9,743 nt of DNA, taken from NCBI GenBank assembly GCA_036824465.1, contig DAITAC010000133.1, forward strand, positions 1 to 9,743. Direction: 5' to 3'. The stretch's first letter is position 1. Every line of letters starts with the position of its first letter. This document shows, piece after piece, positions 1 through 5,332 of the stretch. This DNA comes from JAKOQB01 sp036824465 (GTDB taxonomy: Bacteria > Pseudomonadota > Gammaproteobacteria > Burkholderiales > Burkholderiaceae_F). The translations under genes were made by a program, and so were the position numbers. The notes under the pieces were generated by a model. That model was given only the letters and a program-made list of their open reading frames with translations. It searched no databases and was not told where the DNA came from.

Positions 1-96
1 ACGTGCTGCAGCTCACGCAGCGCGTTGAGAGCGCCGGCAGGCAGGGGCAGACATCTTGACGGGCCGCCGAGCGCGCATGCTGGGCGCGCGGTATGC

Positions 97-291
97 ATCG
101 AGACGATCGCGGAGCGCTGGCGCGTTTACGCGTACGACGAGCCTATCGTCCGCGAGAAAGAAGTCTTGGTGGAGACTGACCTCGCCGACTGAGATAACCT
201 GCCCGCGCCGGGAGTGATTGCGCAGCAGAGCGTCGACGACCTGGAAGCGGCGCTGGAGCAGTTTCGGTTGATTGCGGGGGATTTGAGTGAG
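97..291 (+). pseudogene. hsdM: Remnant of hsdM 3' end, copy 1 (type I restriction-modification methylase)
   Basis: Reading the plus frame from 97 gives a C-terminal segment typical of HsdM, the N6-adenine methylase subunit of type I restriction systems. It contains ERWRVYAYDE, then DNLPAP, then DDLEAALEQFRLIAGDL. The middle is damaged: the expected FWLKD block is missing and an in-frame TGA at 190-192 stands where copies 2 and 3 have Ser (ADS). No start codon or SAM-binding part is present, so this is only a tail. A 29-base stretch is identical to copy 3 near 2564-2592. The family assignment rests on remembered HsdM C-termini and is not confirmed by search. Confidence 0.6.
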
Positions 292-411
292 GTCGTGTTG
301 GCGCCGAAGCGTAATGCGCCTGCTGCGCGCGCAGGCATGGGCAAGGTGAACAAGGGAAAAGACCGAGAGGCCGGCGCGACCTGTCGGGCATCGGCATCGC
401 TATGCGTTGGC

Positions 412-446
412 AGGCGCTGGCGCCTAGAATGGGGCGCAATCGGAGG
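412..446 (+). promoter_or_regulatory. Putative promoter, operator and ribosome binding site of the first DUF433 gene
   Basis: A -10-like hexamer TAGAAT lies at 425-430. It is overlapped by an inverted repeat with 6-base arms, AGGCGC at 412-417 and GCGCCT at 420-425. The ribosome binding site GGAGG is at 442-446, five bases before the ATG at 452. No good -35 box is visible at normal spacing. TA operons are usually autorepressed through such palindromes, so an operator role is inferred. Confidence 0.35.
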
Positions 447-451
447 CCACG

Positions 452-703
452 ATGGACGAGCAAAAGCTTCTTGAGCGCATCACCATCAATCCCGAAATCT
501 TCGGCGGCAAGCCGATCATTCGTGGCCGCAGGATCGCGGTTGAGCACATCCTCGGCATGCTGGCTGCGGGCACAACGGCGGAATCGATTCTCGAGCATTA
601 CCCGTATCTCGAAGCTGCCGACATTCGCGCCTGTCTTGTCTACGCGCGACGCTTGGTCGGAAATGAGCGCGTCGAACCGGCTTTTGTCGACGCTCCGACT
701 TGA
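452..703 (+). CDS. DUF433 family antitoxin (VapB-like partner of DUF5615 toxin)
   Basis: This 83-residue protein shows the DUF433 signature. ITINPEIFGGKPIIRGRRI is followed by the helical segment VEHILGMLAAGTTAESILEHYP and the closing ADIRACLVYA. DUF433 proteins are predicted antitoxins that pair with DUF5615 PIN-like nucleases and carry a winged or helix-turn-helix DNA-binding fold. The ATG at 452 follows GGAGG with a 5-base gap, which fixes the start. The stop (TGA at 701-703) overlaps the TTG start of the downstream toxin frame, the classic coupled TA layout. The toxin is frameshifted, so this antitoxin is probably orphaned in function. It may still act as its own repressor or neutralise related toxins elsewhere. 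Confidence 0.85.
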   Translation: MDEQKLLERITINPEIFGGKPIIRGRRIAVEHILGMLAAGTTAESILEHYPYLEAADIRACLVYARRLVGNERVEPAFVDAPT

Positions 704-1090
704 AGCGGTGTCTTGATATCTGTATTTCGCCGCGCACGTGCGACGCGCTTGCGGCGCAAGGCCACGACGTCGTCTGGACCGGAGACTGGAACACCGATCC
801 CGGTGATCGCGCCATCATGGATGCGGCGCACGCGCGACGAGCGGATCCTGGTCACGCTCGACAAGGACTTCCGGGCGCTCGCAGTTGCCTTCGGCCAGCC
901 ACATTGCGGCATCGTTCGGCTTGTCGACCTCGATCCCGGCTTGCAGACGTCAGCTTGCGGCCAGGTACTGAGCAGCCATGCGCAGGAACTCCTCGCAGGA
1001 GCGATTGCCACAGTCACGAAAGACCGCGTGCGCCTGAGATTGCCGTCGCGATCGGACGAATCCGGTGGACAGAACAGGGATCGCGGCTAG
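700..1090 (+). pseudogene. DUF5615 PIN-like toxin, frameshifted
   Basis: The N-terminal half reads in the frame of 700 (TTG start overlapping the antitoxin stop). It contains LDICISPRTCDALAAQGHD and then DPGDRAIMDAAHA, which matches the DUF5615 start, including the first acidic residue before the SP motif. The C-terminal half reads in the frame of 836: ERILVTLDKDFRALAV, then HCGIVRLVDL, then AGAIATVTKDRVRLR. The switch falls at about 832-838 and fits one inserted base or two deleted bases. Without the shift the product would be about 125-130 residues, the normal family length. Unless recoding occurs, the product lacks the second acidic centre (LDKDF) and should be inactive as an RNase. A sequencing error is possible but cannot be judged here. 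Confidence 0.75.
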
Positions 1091-1108
1091 CCTTCCCGTG
1101 GTGTTTGA

Positions 1109-1189
1109 TTCTTCCGCCGTAGCCAAAGCGAGGGTTGCGATAAAGCCAGCCTCGGCGTCTTCTGGCTCAAGGACGACAGCCGCGCCGAC
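1109..1189 (+). pseudogene. hsdM: Remnant of hsdM 3' end, copy 2
   Basis: The plus frame from 1109 contains CDKASLGVFWLKDDSRADS, the FWLKD block that typifies the C-terminus of HsdM methylase subunits. It is preceded by RRSQSEG, which aligns to GRSQKEG in copy 3. The piece begins after an in-frame TGA at 1106-1108 and loses similarity just before the second DUF433 gene. It lies in the same reading frame as that gene, with no stop between them, but has no usable start codon of its own. It is a decayed fragment, and the adjoining LPAP...LEQFRLIA portion seen in the other copies is absent here. Confidence 0.55.
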
Positions 1190-1222
1190 AGCGAGGCACA
1201 ACATCTGCGCGTGGAGGCTGCT

Positions 1223-1459
1223 ATGACTATCACCGACCGCATTGAACTGAACCCGAACATCATGCTGGGCAAGCCCGTAATCCGCGGCACACGCATCACG
1301 GTCGAACTCATCCTGCGCAAGATTGCCGAGGGTGCGGACGAAGCGGCGCTGCTTGCGGCCTATCCCACGCTGACAAAGGCGGATATCCAAGCCGCGTTGA
1401 CGTACGCGGCGGACTCACTTGCGCACGAGAAGACGGTGGTCCTGACGGGCCAAGGTTGA
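1223..1459 (+). CDS. DUF433 family antitoxin, second copy
   Basis: This 78-residue protein opens MTITDRIELNPNIMLGKP, continues VIRGTRITVELILRKIAEG, and closes with KADIQAALTYAADSLAHE. It is a full-length DUF433 protein. The ATG at 1223 is chosen over the GTG at 1211 because GGAGG at 1213-1217 sits five bases upstream. It is clearly related to the DUF433 protein at 452 but diverged at most positions outside the PxxxxGKPxIRG core, so it is an independent module rather than a recent duplicate. No intact DUF5615 toxin follows, only a possible C-terminal scrap ending at 1671. An hsdM tail lies immediately upstream in the same frame. The likely role is an orphan antitoxin or DNA-binding regulator. 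Confidence 0.83.
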   Translation: MTITDRIELNPNIMLGKPVIRGTRITVELILRKIAEGADEAALLAAYPTLTKADIQAALTYAADSLAHEKTVVLTGQG

Positions 1460-1548
1460 TGCGCCGTCGCGGATGTTGCACGCGGCGCAGAGGACGCGGT
1501 TGTCGCCGAACTTGCTCGATCCGGCCACCGGGGGTGGTCCAGTTGCAC
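1460..1548 (-). pseudogene. HNH endonuclease C-terminal scrap
   Basis: The minus strand encodes VQLDH near 1548, then after a frame change GSSKFGDNRVLCAACNIRDG down to about 1465. This order (LDH, an Asn in DNRVL, then CAACN) resembles the second half of an HNH nuclease domain with its metal-binding cysteine pair. The upstream cysteine pair and any start are missing. It fills the gap directly after the second DUF433 gene, where the toxin should begin. Identification is from motif order alone in a short, broken stretch. Confidence 0.35.
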
Positions 1549-1551
1549 TGA

Positions 1552-1671
1552 CCTGTCACTGCTCGTAGCACCCGCGGCGCGACGCTCGTCACGCTGGTGG
1601 ACTCGCAGGGCGATTCGCTGGTCGGGTCCGTCGCCGTCCTCGAACCCGGCCGGGTACGGATCTCCCGTTAA
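1552..1671 (+). pseudogene. Possible C-terminal scrap of a DUF5615-type toxin
   Basis: After an in-frame TGA at 1549-1551, the plus frame reads RGATLVTLVDSQGDSL and then GSVAVLEPGRVRISR, ending at TAA 1669-1671. The closing 'VVLEPGRVRIRR'-like block is how many DUF5615 proteins end. Its position and strand, downstream of a DUF433 gene, are where a toxin end would be expected. The front of the toxin, including the catalytic acidic residues, is gone and replaced by the minus-strand HNH-like scrap. This could also be chance, because only about 35 codons remain. From 1672 to 1789 I see no further gene. Confidence 0.35.
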
Positions 1672-1789
1672 CAAGAGCCGGATCGCTCTGGCTCCGCTGA
1701 CGGCAACCGACTGCTGCCGCCCGTAGTGACCGCACAGAAGACTCCTGACGATCTTGCGCAGAGGCGGCATCAGGTTCCACTGATCCGCT

Positions 1790-2083
1790 CTATGCGTGCA
1801 GTGCTTCGATCGCTGACTTCGGGTTCGACGCCACGATCTTCAGCAACGCTCGCGCCGCGCCCGTTGGCCGGGTTCGACGCTGCTCCCAGTTCTGCAGCGT
1901 GCGCAGGTTGACGCCGATCAGTCGGGCGAATTGCGCCTGGCTGATTTTGGCGGCTTCGCGGATGGCACGCACGTCGGGTTCGGCGAGCTCCGTGGTACGG
2001 ACGCCGCGCACGGATTTGCCGGCCATGTGGCGCTTCATTTCGCGCACGCCTTTGACCAGTTGATCGAAATGCTGCTTATCCAT
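1790..2083 (-). CDS. nadS: NadS/HigA-type helix-turn-helix antitoxin
   Basis: This 97-residue protein has an N-terminal charged helix (FDQLVKGVREMKRHMAG). It is followed by a Cro/C1-type HTH at about residues 38-72: VRAIREAAKISQAQFARLIG, then NLRTLQNWEQRRTRPTG. This layout is that of NadS-family antitoxins, which pair with HigB/RelE-type toxins encoded just upstream. The ATG at 2083 overlaps the end of the toxin gene by eight bases, so the two are translationally coupled, toxin first. The antitoxin should bind and neutralise the toxin and repress the shared promoter through the palindrome near 2405-2423. The HTH is intact and there is no sign of decay. Confidence 0.88.
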   Translation of the reverse strand: MDKQHFDQLVKGVREMKRHMAGKSVRGVRTTELAEPDVRAIREAAKISQAQFARLIGVNLRTLQNWEQRRTRPTGAARALLKIVASNPKSAIEALHA

Positions 2084-2396
2084 CCTTCAACTCCTTCATC
2101 AATTCTGCGAGTACGCCAATCTGCTGCGGCGTCAGGTCCTCGCGCTCGCTTTTTACATAGCCGTAGATCAGGTAGACGCATTGCTTCGGCACATGCCAGT
2201 AGTAGATCACCCTGGCACCGACCCGCTTGCCGCGACTCTGCGCCGACCAGCGCAGTTTGCGCAGCCCCGAGCCGCCACGGATGAGGACGCCGGCGTCGGG
2301 CGACACCAGAAGAAAGCTCTGCAGCGCGCGCAGTTCTTCGTCGGTCCAGTATCGGTTGCGGAAAGCGACGAAGGGTGTCAGTTCGACGAAGACCAC
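2076..2396 (-). CDS. RelE/HigB-type toxin (partner of NadS-like antitoxin)
   Basis: This 106-residue protein starts at GTG 2396 (VVFVELTPFVAFRNRYW). It has the RelE/HigB fold pattern: EELRALQSFLLVSPDAG, then GSGLRKLRWSAQSRGKRVGA, then RVIYYW and YLIYGYVKSERED near the end. Family members are ribosome-dependent mRNA interferases, and the RKLRW block and basic or aromatic residues of the last strand are the usual active region. There is no ATG near the start of the frame and no ribosome binding site before the GTG. The reading frame stays open far upstream but shows no homology there. A strong promoter places transcription start at or next to the GTG, so the mRNA is probably leaderless. It overlaps the antitoxin by 8 bases. 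This is the only apparently intact TA pair in the window. Confidence 0.85.
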   Translation of the reverse strand: MVFVELTPFVAFRNRYWTDEELRALQSFLLVSPDAGVLIRGGSGLRKLRWSAQSRGKRVGARVIYYWHVPKQCVYLIYGYVKSEREDLTPQQIGVLAELMKELKDG

Positions 2397-2402
2397 GGCG
2401 TA

Positions 2403-2431
2403 ACTATACGCTTGCAGCGTATACGCGCCAA
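2403..2431 (-). promoter_or_regulatory. Promoter and operator of the HigB/NadS operon
   Basis: Read on the minus strand, TTGGCG (2431-2426) and TATAGT (2408-2403) are spaced by exactly 17 bases, a near-consensus sigma-70 promoter. A perfect inverted repeat with 8-base arms, TATACGCT at 2405-2412 and AGCGTATA at 2416-2423 with a 3-base centre, overlaps the -10 box and spacer. This is where an HTH antitoxin would block polymerase. Transcription would start about 2396-2397, on the toxin GTG itself. Confidence 0.75.
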
Positions 2432-2454
2432 GCGTACAGCGTGACGGCACCGAC

Positions 2455-2628
2455 GATTGGTTTCTCGGCCGTAGCCAAAAGGAGGGCAGCGACAAGGCCA
2501 ACCTCGCCGACAGCGACAACCTTTCCGCGCCCGAAGTGATCGCGCAGGAGATCGACGACCTGGAACCGGCGCTGGAGCAGTTTCGGTTGATTGCGAGGGA
2601 TTTGAATTGGGGTCGTACTGACGCATGA
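2455..2628 (+). pseudogene. hsdM: Remnant of hsdM 3' end, copy 3
   Basis: The plus frame from 2455 to the TGA at 2626-2628 reads DWFLGRSQKEGSDKANLADS, then DNLSAPEVIAQEIDDLEP, then ALEQFRLIARDLNW. This is the best-kept of the three HsdM C-terminal tails. Compared with copy 2 it has lost the GVFWLKDDSR block by an in-frame deletion, and compared with copy 1 it lacks the Val codon in EIVDDLE. The frame is open from 2404 but contains no start codon. It lies beside the divergent HigB/NadS promoter. All three tails are on the plus strand, so they are not a simple inverted repeat. Confidence 0.6.
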
Positions 2629-2718
2629 ATGTCACGTGCTTCTCCCGCGCCTCTCGACGCGGCGAAGGAGGCTGTCCGGCAAGTGCGGTCAGGACCCGAG
2701 GGCGGTCGATGTATGAGA

Positions 2719-2761
2719 AAGTTATGGCGATTTAGCGAATCTCGATAAACGCGCATAACTT
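2719..2761. repeat. Inverted repeat, 8-bp perfect arms, possible recombination or element end
   Basis: AAGTTATG at 2719-2726 is the exact reverse complement of CATAACTT at 2754-2761, with 27 bases between. Similarity extends a few bases outward and inward with mismatches. It is locally AT-richer than its surroundings. It lies in the non-coding gap between the third hsdM tail and the ATPase scrap. It has no T-run to act as a terminator. A recombinase or transposon-end role is only a guess. Confidence 0.4.
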
Positions 2762-2782
2762 CCCTATAGACGGCCTCGCGGG

Positions 2783-2917
2783 ACGCCGCAATCGAACTCC
2801 CATGCACCCGGCGCGAGCTCGCCGCCGCCGGACCTGGCTGGGCGGGACGAACTGCTCGAACGTGCCGCGATTGCACTCGATATGCGCTCCTTGAGAAAAG
2901 GAGGCGCGCGAAGCTGA
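2783..2917 (+). pseudogene. 5' scrap of an AAA-type ATPase gene
   Basis: The plus frame contains HAPGASSPPPDLAGRDELL followed by ERAAIALD, then a short unrelated run to TGA at 2915-2917. The PPPxLAGRDELLERA stretch is how a family of AAA-type ATP-binding proteins begins, just before the Walker A loop (GLRGVGKT in that family). Here the Walker A, Walker B and all later parts are missing, so the gene is broken. No start codon is found in the frame upstream, so even the beginning is damaged. From 2918 to 3056 nothing further is recognised apart from the leader of the next gene. Confidence 0.4.
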
Positions 2918-3056
2918 TCGCCGTCAAGCAGAGGTCGTGCTTGCCGCAGTAATTGAATGCGTTCGCGGATAATTTCCATCGTGGCGCATTGGCGATGCAC
3001 TTCGAGCGGTCCCGCTGCGCCGAGTGCCTTGGCAGGTCGAGCCGAGAAAGTGGCCG

Positions 3057-3941
3057 ATGACGGTCTTCGTGCAAGACACTGAACGCTTCGTCGCAGAGCT
3101 CGACGGAGCGATCGAAATGCACCTGGACTGGACGCGTCGCATCCTGCGCTGCGCGGTGTTGCGCACGTCGCCCGGCGAGGACGTCCTTGCGCCCGATGGC
3201 CATGGTCGCTGCAGCTTCGGACGCTGGTTCGTGCGTCACCGCGAGCGGTTCGATCAGGCTGATCCGGTGGCCACGTTGCGGGTCCTCGAGCAGCACGAAC
3301 GCATGCATGAGGCAGTGCGCGTGCTGTGCGCCGACATGCTGGCCGAACGTCCGGGCAAGCCGGCCGATCTGGACGCATTCGATGCGAGCCAGTCGGCGCT
3401 GGTGGAAGATCTCGCCCACCTGAAGACCGAAGTTCTCGCGCGCAGCGCGCGGCATGATCCGCTGACCGGCCTGCAGTTGCGCTACGGACTGGAAGAAGAA
3501 TTCACGCGTTGCCGGGCGCTGGCCCATCGCAGTGGACAGCAGATGGTGCTGATCATGCTCGACGTGGACCGCTTCAAGCGCATCAATGACGCGCACGGCC
3601 ACAGCGTGGGCGACCAGGCACTGCGCCATCTGGCCGCCATCCTGCGGGCCCACGCGCGTGCGGACGAACCGGTGCTGCGCTTTGGCGGCGAGGAGTTCCT
3701 GATGATCCTTCACGTGGCGGATGAAGCGGCGGCCGGCCACGCCGTCGATCGCCTGCTGCAATCGTTGCGCGATGCGCCGCTGCATCTGTCCGACGGCGCG
3801 CGGCTCAACGTGCGCGCGAGCGCGGGCCTGGTCGTGGTCGGACTGGAAGAGTCGGTCGCCCATGCGGTCGAGCGCGCCGACGCAGCGCTTTATTCCGCCA
3901 AGCGGGCCGGCCGCGACCGCTGGCGGTGGGGCGGGTCGTGA
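3057..3941 (+). CDS. CZB-GGDEF diguanylate cyclase, DgcZ-like
   Basis: This 294-residue enzyme should make cyclic di-GMP from two GTP. The N-terminal zinc-binding CZB domain has His22 in MHLDW, Cys52 in RCSFGRW, and His80 and His84 in QHERMH. Order and spacing match the zinc site of E. coli DgcZ (H22, C52, H79, H83), which also supports the ATG at 3057 over the GTG at 3024. The GGDEF domain follows from about residue 130: DPLTGL, LDVDRFKRIND with metal-binding Asp169 and Asp171, then RFGGEEF at 208-214, an active-type motif. The inhibitory I-site position reads RADE (201-204), a conservative change from RxxD. No membrane segment is seen, so the enzyme is cytoplasmic. By analogy with DgcZ, zinc would inhibit activity. 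The gene stands alone, convergent to the methyltransferase 35 bases away. Confidence 0.92.
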   Translation: MTVFVQDTERFVAELDGAIEMHLDWTRRILRCAVLRTSPGEDVLAPDGHGRCSFGRWFVRHRERFDQADPVATLRVLEQHERMHEAVRVLCADMLAERPGKPADLDAFDASQSALVEDLAHLKTEVLARSARHDPLTGLQLRYGLEEEFTRCRALAHRSGQQMVLIMLDVDRFKRINDAHGHSVGDQALRHLAAILRAHARADEPVLRFGGEEFLMILHVADEAAAGHAVDRLLQSLRDAPLHLSDGARLNVRASAGLVVVGLEESVAHAVERADAALYSAKRAGRDRWRWGGS

Positions 3942-3976
3942 GTGACAGGCTTCGCAGGTTGGGGGCTTAGCGTCGC

Positions 3977-4609
3977 TCAGGACATTGGTTTTCGCCACAC
4001 ACTGGCAAGCCAGGGCTGCTGTTCTCGTGGCAGGCCGGGCGGACGATAGTAGTGAGTCAGCTCCACAAACCCGGCCGCGGTCATGTAGCCACGCCAGGCC
4101 TCCCAATCGTGGAACGCGCCATAACGGTCGCCGCTCCAGCCCTCCTGGCCGTCGCCGCGCGGATTGGAGCTGAACAGAACGCCGCCCGGCTTCAGCGTCA
4201 TGCGCAGTTCCCGCAGCACGCGGGGCAGCTCCTGGCAGGGGATGTGGAACAGCACCGCGTTCGCAAACACGCCGTCAAAGTGGCCGCCAGGCAAATCGAG
4301 TTCAAGGAAATTCTGCTCGAGCACGTTGCAGCCGCTGTGAGCGCGTGCCATCGCCGCCAACTGCGCTGATCCTTCAAGGCCGGTCGCGTGATGCCCGAGG
4401 GCCGTGAACGTCTTCAGGTCGCGCCCTGGGCCGCATCCGAAGTCAAGCAACTCAAACGGCGGCGTCGTCTCGATGTGCTTCAGCAGTGCGGCGATGTTCT
4501 GGCTCACGTCGTGATCGCGCGTGCCTTCCCAGAAGTCCTGCGCCTGCTGGTCGTAGTGCGCCAGCGTTTGCGCGGCGATTCGTTGCAGCTCCTCAGGCGT
4601 CAGCGGCAT
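3977..4609 (-). CDS. Class I SAM-dependent methyltransferase
   Basis: This 210-residue protein has a Rossmann-type methyltransferase fold. Motif I is LLDFGCGPGRD at residues 54-64. The ribose-binding acidic position is Glu79 in TGLEGS. FDGVFANAVLFHI at 111-123 corresponds to the post-II strand and helix, and LKPGGVLF at 139-146 is motif III. The N-terminal helix with AQTLAHYDQQAQDFWEGTRDHD resembles the lid of small-molecule methyltransferases of the UbiE/SmtA/TehB type. The substrate is not evident. The ATG at 4609 gives full family length. Upstream is the small 61-residue gene on the same strand, 76 bases away, so they may be co-transcribed. There is no sign of decay. Confidence 0.9.
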   Translation of the reverse strand: MPLTPEELQRIAAQTLAHYDQQAQDFWEGTRDHDVSQNIAALLKHIETTPPFELLDFGCGPGRDLKTFTALGHHATGLEGSAQLAAMARAHSGCNVLEQNFLELDLPGGHFDGVFANAVLFHIPCQELPRVLRELRMTLKPGGVLFSSNPRGDGQEGWSGDRYGAFHDWEAWRGYMTAAGFVELTHYYRPPGLPREQQPWLASVWRKPMS

Positions 4610-4685
4610 GCGCGATCATCTCATTCGGCACGCGTCGGGGAAGACGCTGCGTGAGTCTGCCGCGCCGACGCTCGCAGCGCTGCGG

Positions 4686-4871
4686 CTAGGTCTCCCCGTG
4701 CTCCCGCCGCCTGCAGAATTCCCGCAGCAGGAATTCTTCGTCTTCCGGGGAAACGTCAAAACGCTGGCAAGCCTGCTCGATGAGCGACGGCGTCCAGGCG
4801 CCCTGTTCAGCAAGCCATGCGACCGCGTGGCGCAGGGCGTCCCGTTCTGGGACGATGGGCGGAATAGGCAT
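4686..4871 (-). CDS. Small conserved-looking hypothetical protein
   Basis: This 61-residue protein starts at ATG 4871, supported by GGAGG three to four bases upstream. A GTG at 4916 would extend it but has no such site. The sequence is acidic and helical: ERDALRHAVAWLAEQGAW, then LIEQACQRFDVSPEDEEF, ending in a basic CRRREHGET. The central TPSLIEQACQRFDVSPEDEEFL part looks like a short helix-turn-helix-like pair of helices, but I do not recognise a named family. It lies upstream of, and on the same strand as, the methyltransferase gene, so the two may share a transcript. Codon use fits the neighbours. Confidence 0.65.
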   Translation of the reverse strand: MPIPPIVPERDALRHAVAWLAEQGAWTPSLIEQACQRFDVSPEDEEFLLREFCRRREHGET

Positions 4872-4992
4872 TGGCCTCCGGCAGCTCAGACCCGGCAATG
4901 CGATCGGCCGGGTCAAGGGTCCGTGGAACTCCGGCCGGTTGATCCTACTACCGGCTCAAGGCGTGGCACTGGCGTCTGCTTTCGAAGGCACT

Positions 4993-5034
4993 TTGAACCA
5001 TTTCGCTTGCCGTATTACGCTACACGTAATAGGA
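4993..5034 (+). promoter_or_regulatory. Promoter and operator of the higBA locus
   Basis: TTGAAC at 4993-4998 and TACGCT at 5016-5021 are separated by 17 bases and form a plausible sigma-70 promoter. A perfect palindrome with 7-base arms, TATTACG at 5013-5019 and CGTAATA at 5025-5031, covers the -10 box. It is well placed for autorepression by HigA. AGGA at 5031-5034 serves as the ribosome binding site for the GTG at 5042. From 4872 to 4992 I see no gene. Confidence 0.65.
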
Positions 5035-5041
5035 TGCGCCG

Positions 5042-5320
5042 GTGATTCAAACGTTCCGCTGCAAGGACACGCAGGCCCTGTTTGAGGGCGGACATCCAAG
5101 GCGCTTTCGTGCCATCGAGACGGTGGCCACACGCAAGCTGGCGATGTTGGACGCAGCCAAAACCCTGGATTTCCTGCGCTCGCCGCCGGGCAATCGGCTG
5201 TAAGCACTCAGGGGCAATCGGGCCGGTCAGTGGAGCATCCGCGTCAACGATCAGTGGCGGGTCTGCTTTGTGTGGACCGAAGCCGGTCCCGCGGATGTCG
5301 AGGTCGTGGACTATCACTGA
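5042..5320 (+). pseudogene. higB: higB toxin gene with a single in-frame nonsense codon
   Basis: From GTG 5042 the frame reads VIQTFRCKDTQALFEGG, then ETVATRKLAMLDAAKTLDFL, then SPPGNRL, then TAA at 5201-5203. After the stop the same frame continues ALRGNRAGQWSIRVNDQWR and CFVWTEAGPADVEVVDYH, ending at TGA 5318-5320. The whole 92-codon length matches HigB of the RelE/ParE fold. The TAA sits where homologues have Glu (LEALxGDRAGQWS), so a single GAA to TAA change explains it. No frameshift is present. The truncated 53-residue product lacks the C-terminal strands with the basic and aromatic residues needed for ribosome-dependent mRNA cleavage, so the toxin should be dead. higA follows 12 bases after the old stop. 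Confidence 0.88.
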
Positions 5321-5332
5321 AGGACTGCTGCT

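Noticed and set aside
407..430. TTGGCA and TAGAAT as a complete promoter for the first DUF433 gene
   Set aside because: The spacing is only 12 bases, too short for sigma-70. Only the -10-like box and palindrome are kept as a weak regulatory call.
143..598. Minus-strand open frame of 151 codons over the first hsdM tail and first DUF433 gene
   Set aside because: It is antisense to a recognised DUF433 gene and has the Arg/Pro/Ser-rich make-up of a GC shadow frame.
2397..4106. Very long minus-strand open frame continuing upstream of the HigB-type toxin
   Set aside because: It runs antisense through the diguanylate cyclase and hsdM scrap, has Cys/His/Arg-rich composition with no family features, and is an effect of high GC content. 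Only its last 107 codons are a gene.
4715..4737. Perfect 8-base inverted repeat AGAATTCC / GGAATTCT
   Set aside because: It lies within the coding end of the 61-residue gene and follows from its repeated Glu-Phe codons (EEFLLREF), so it needs no regulatory explanation.
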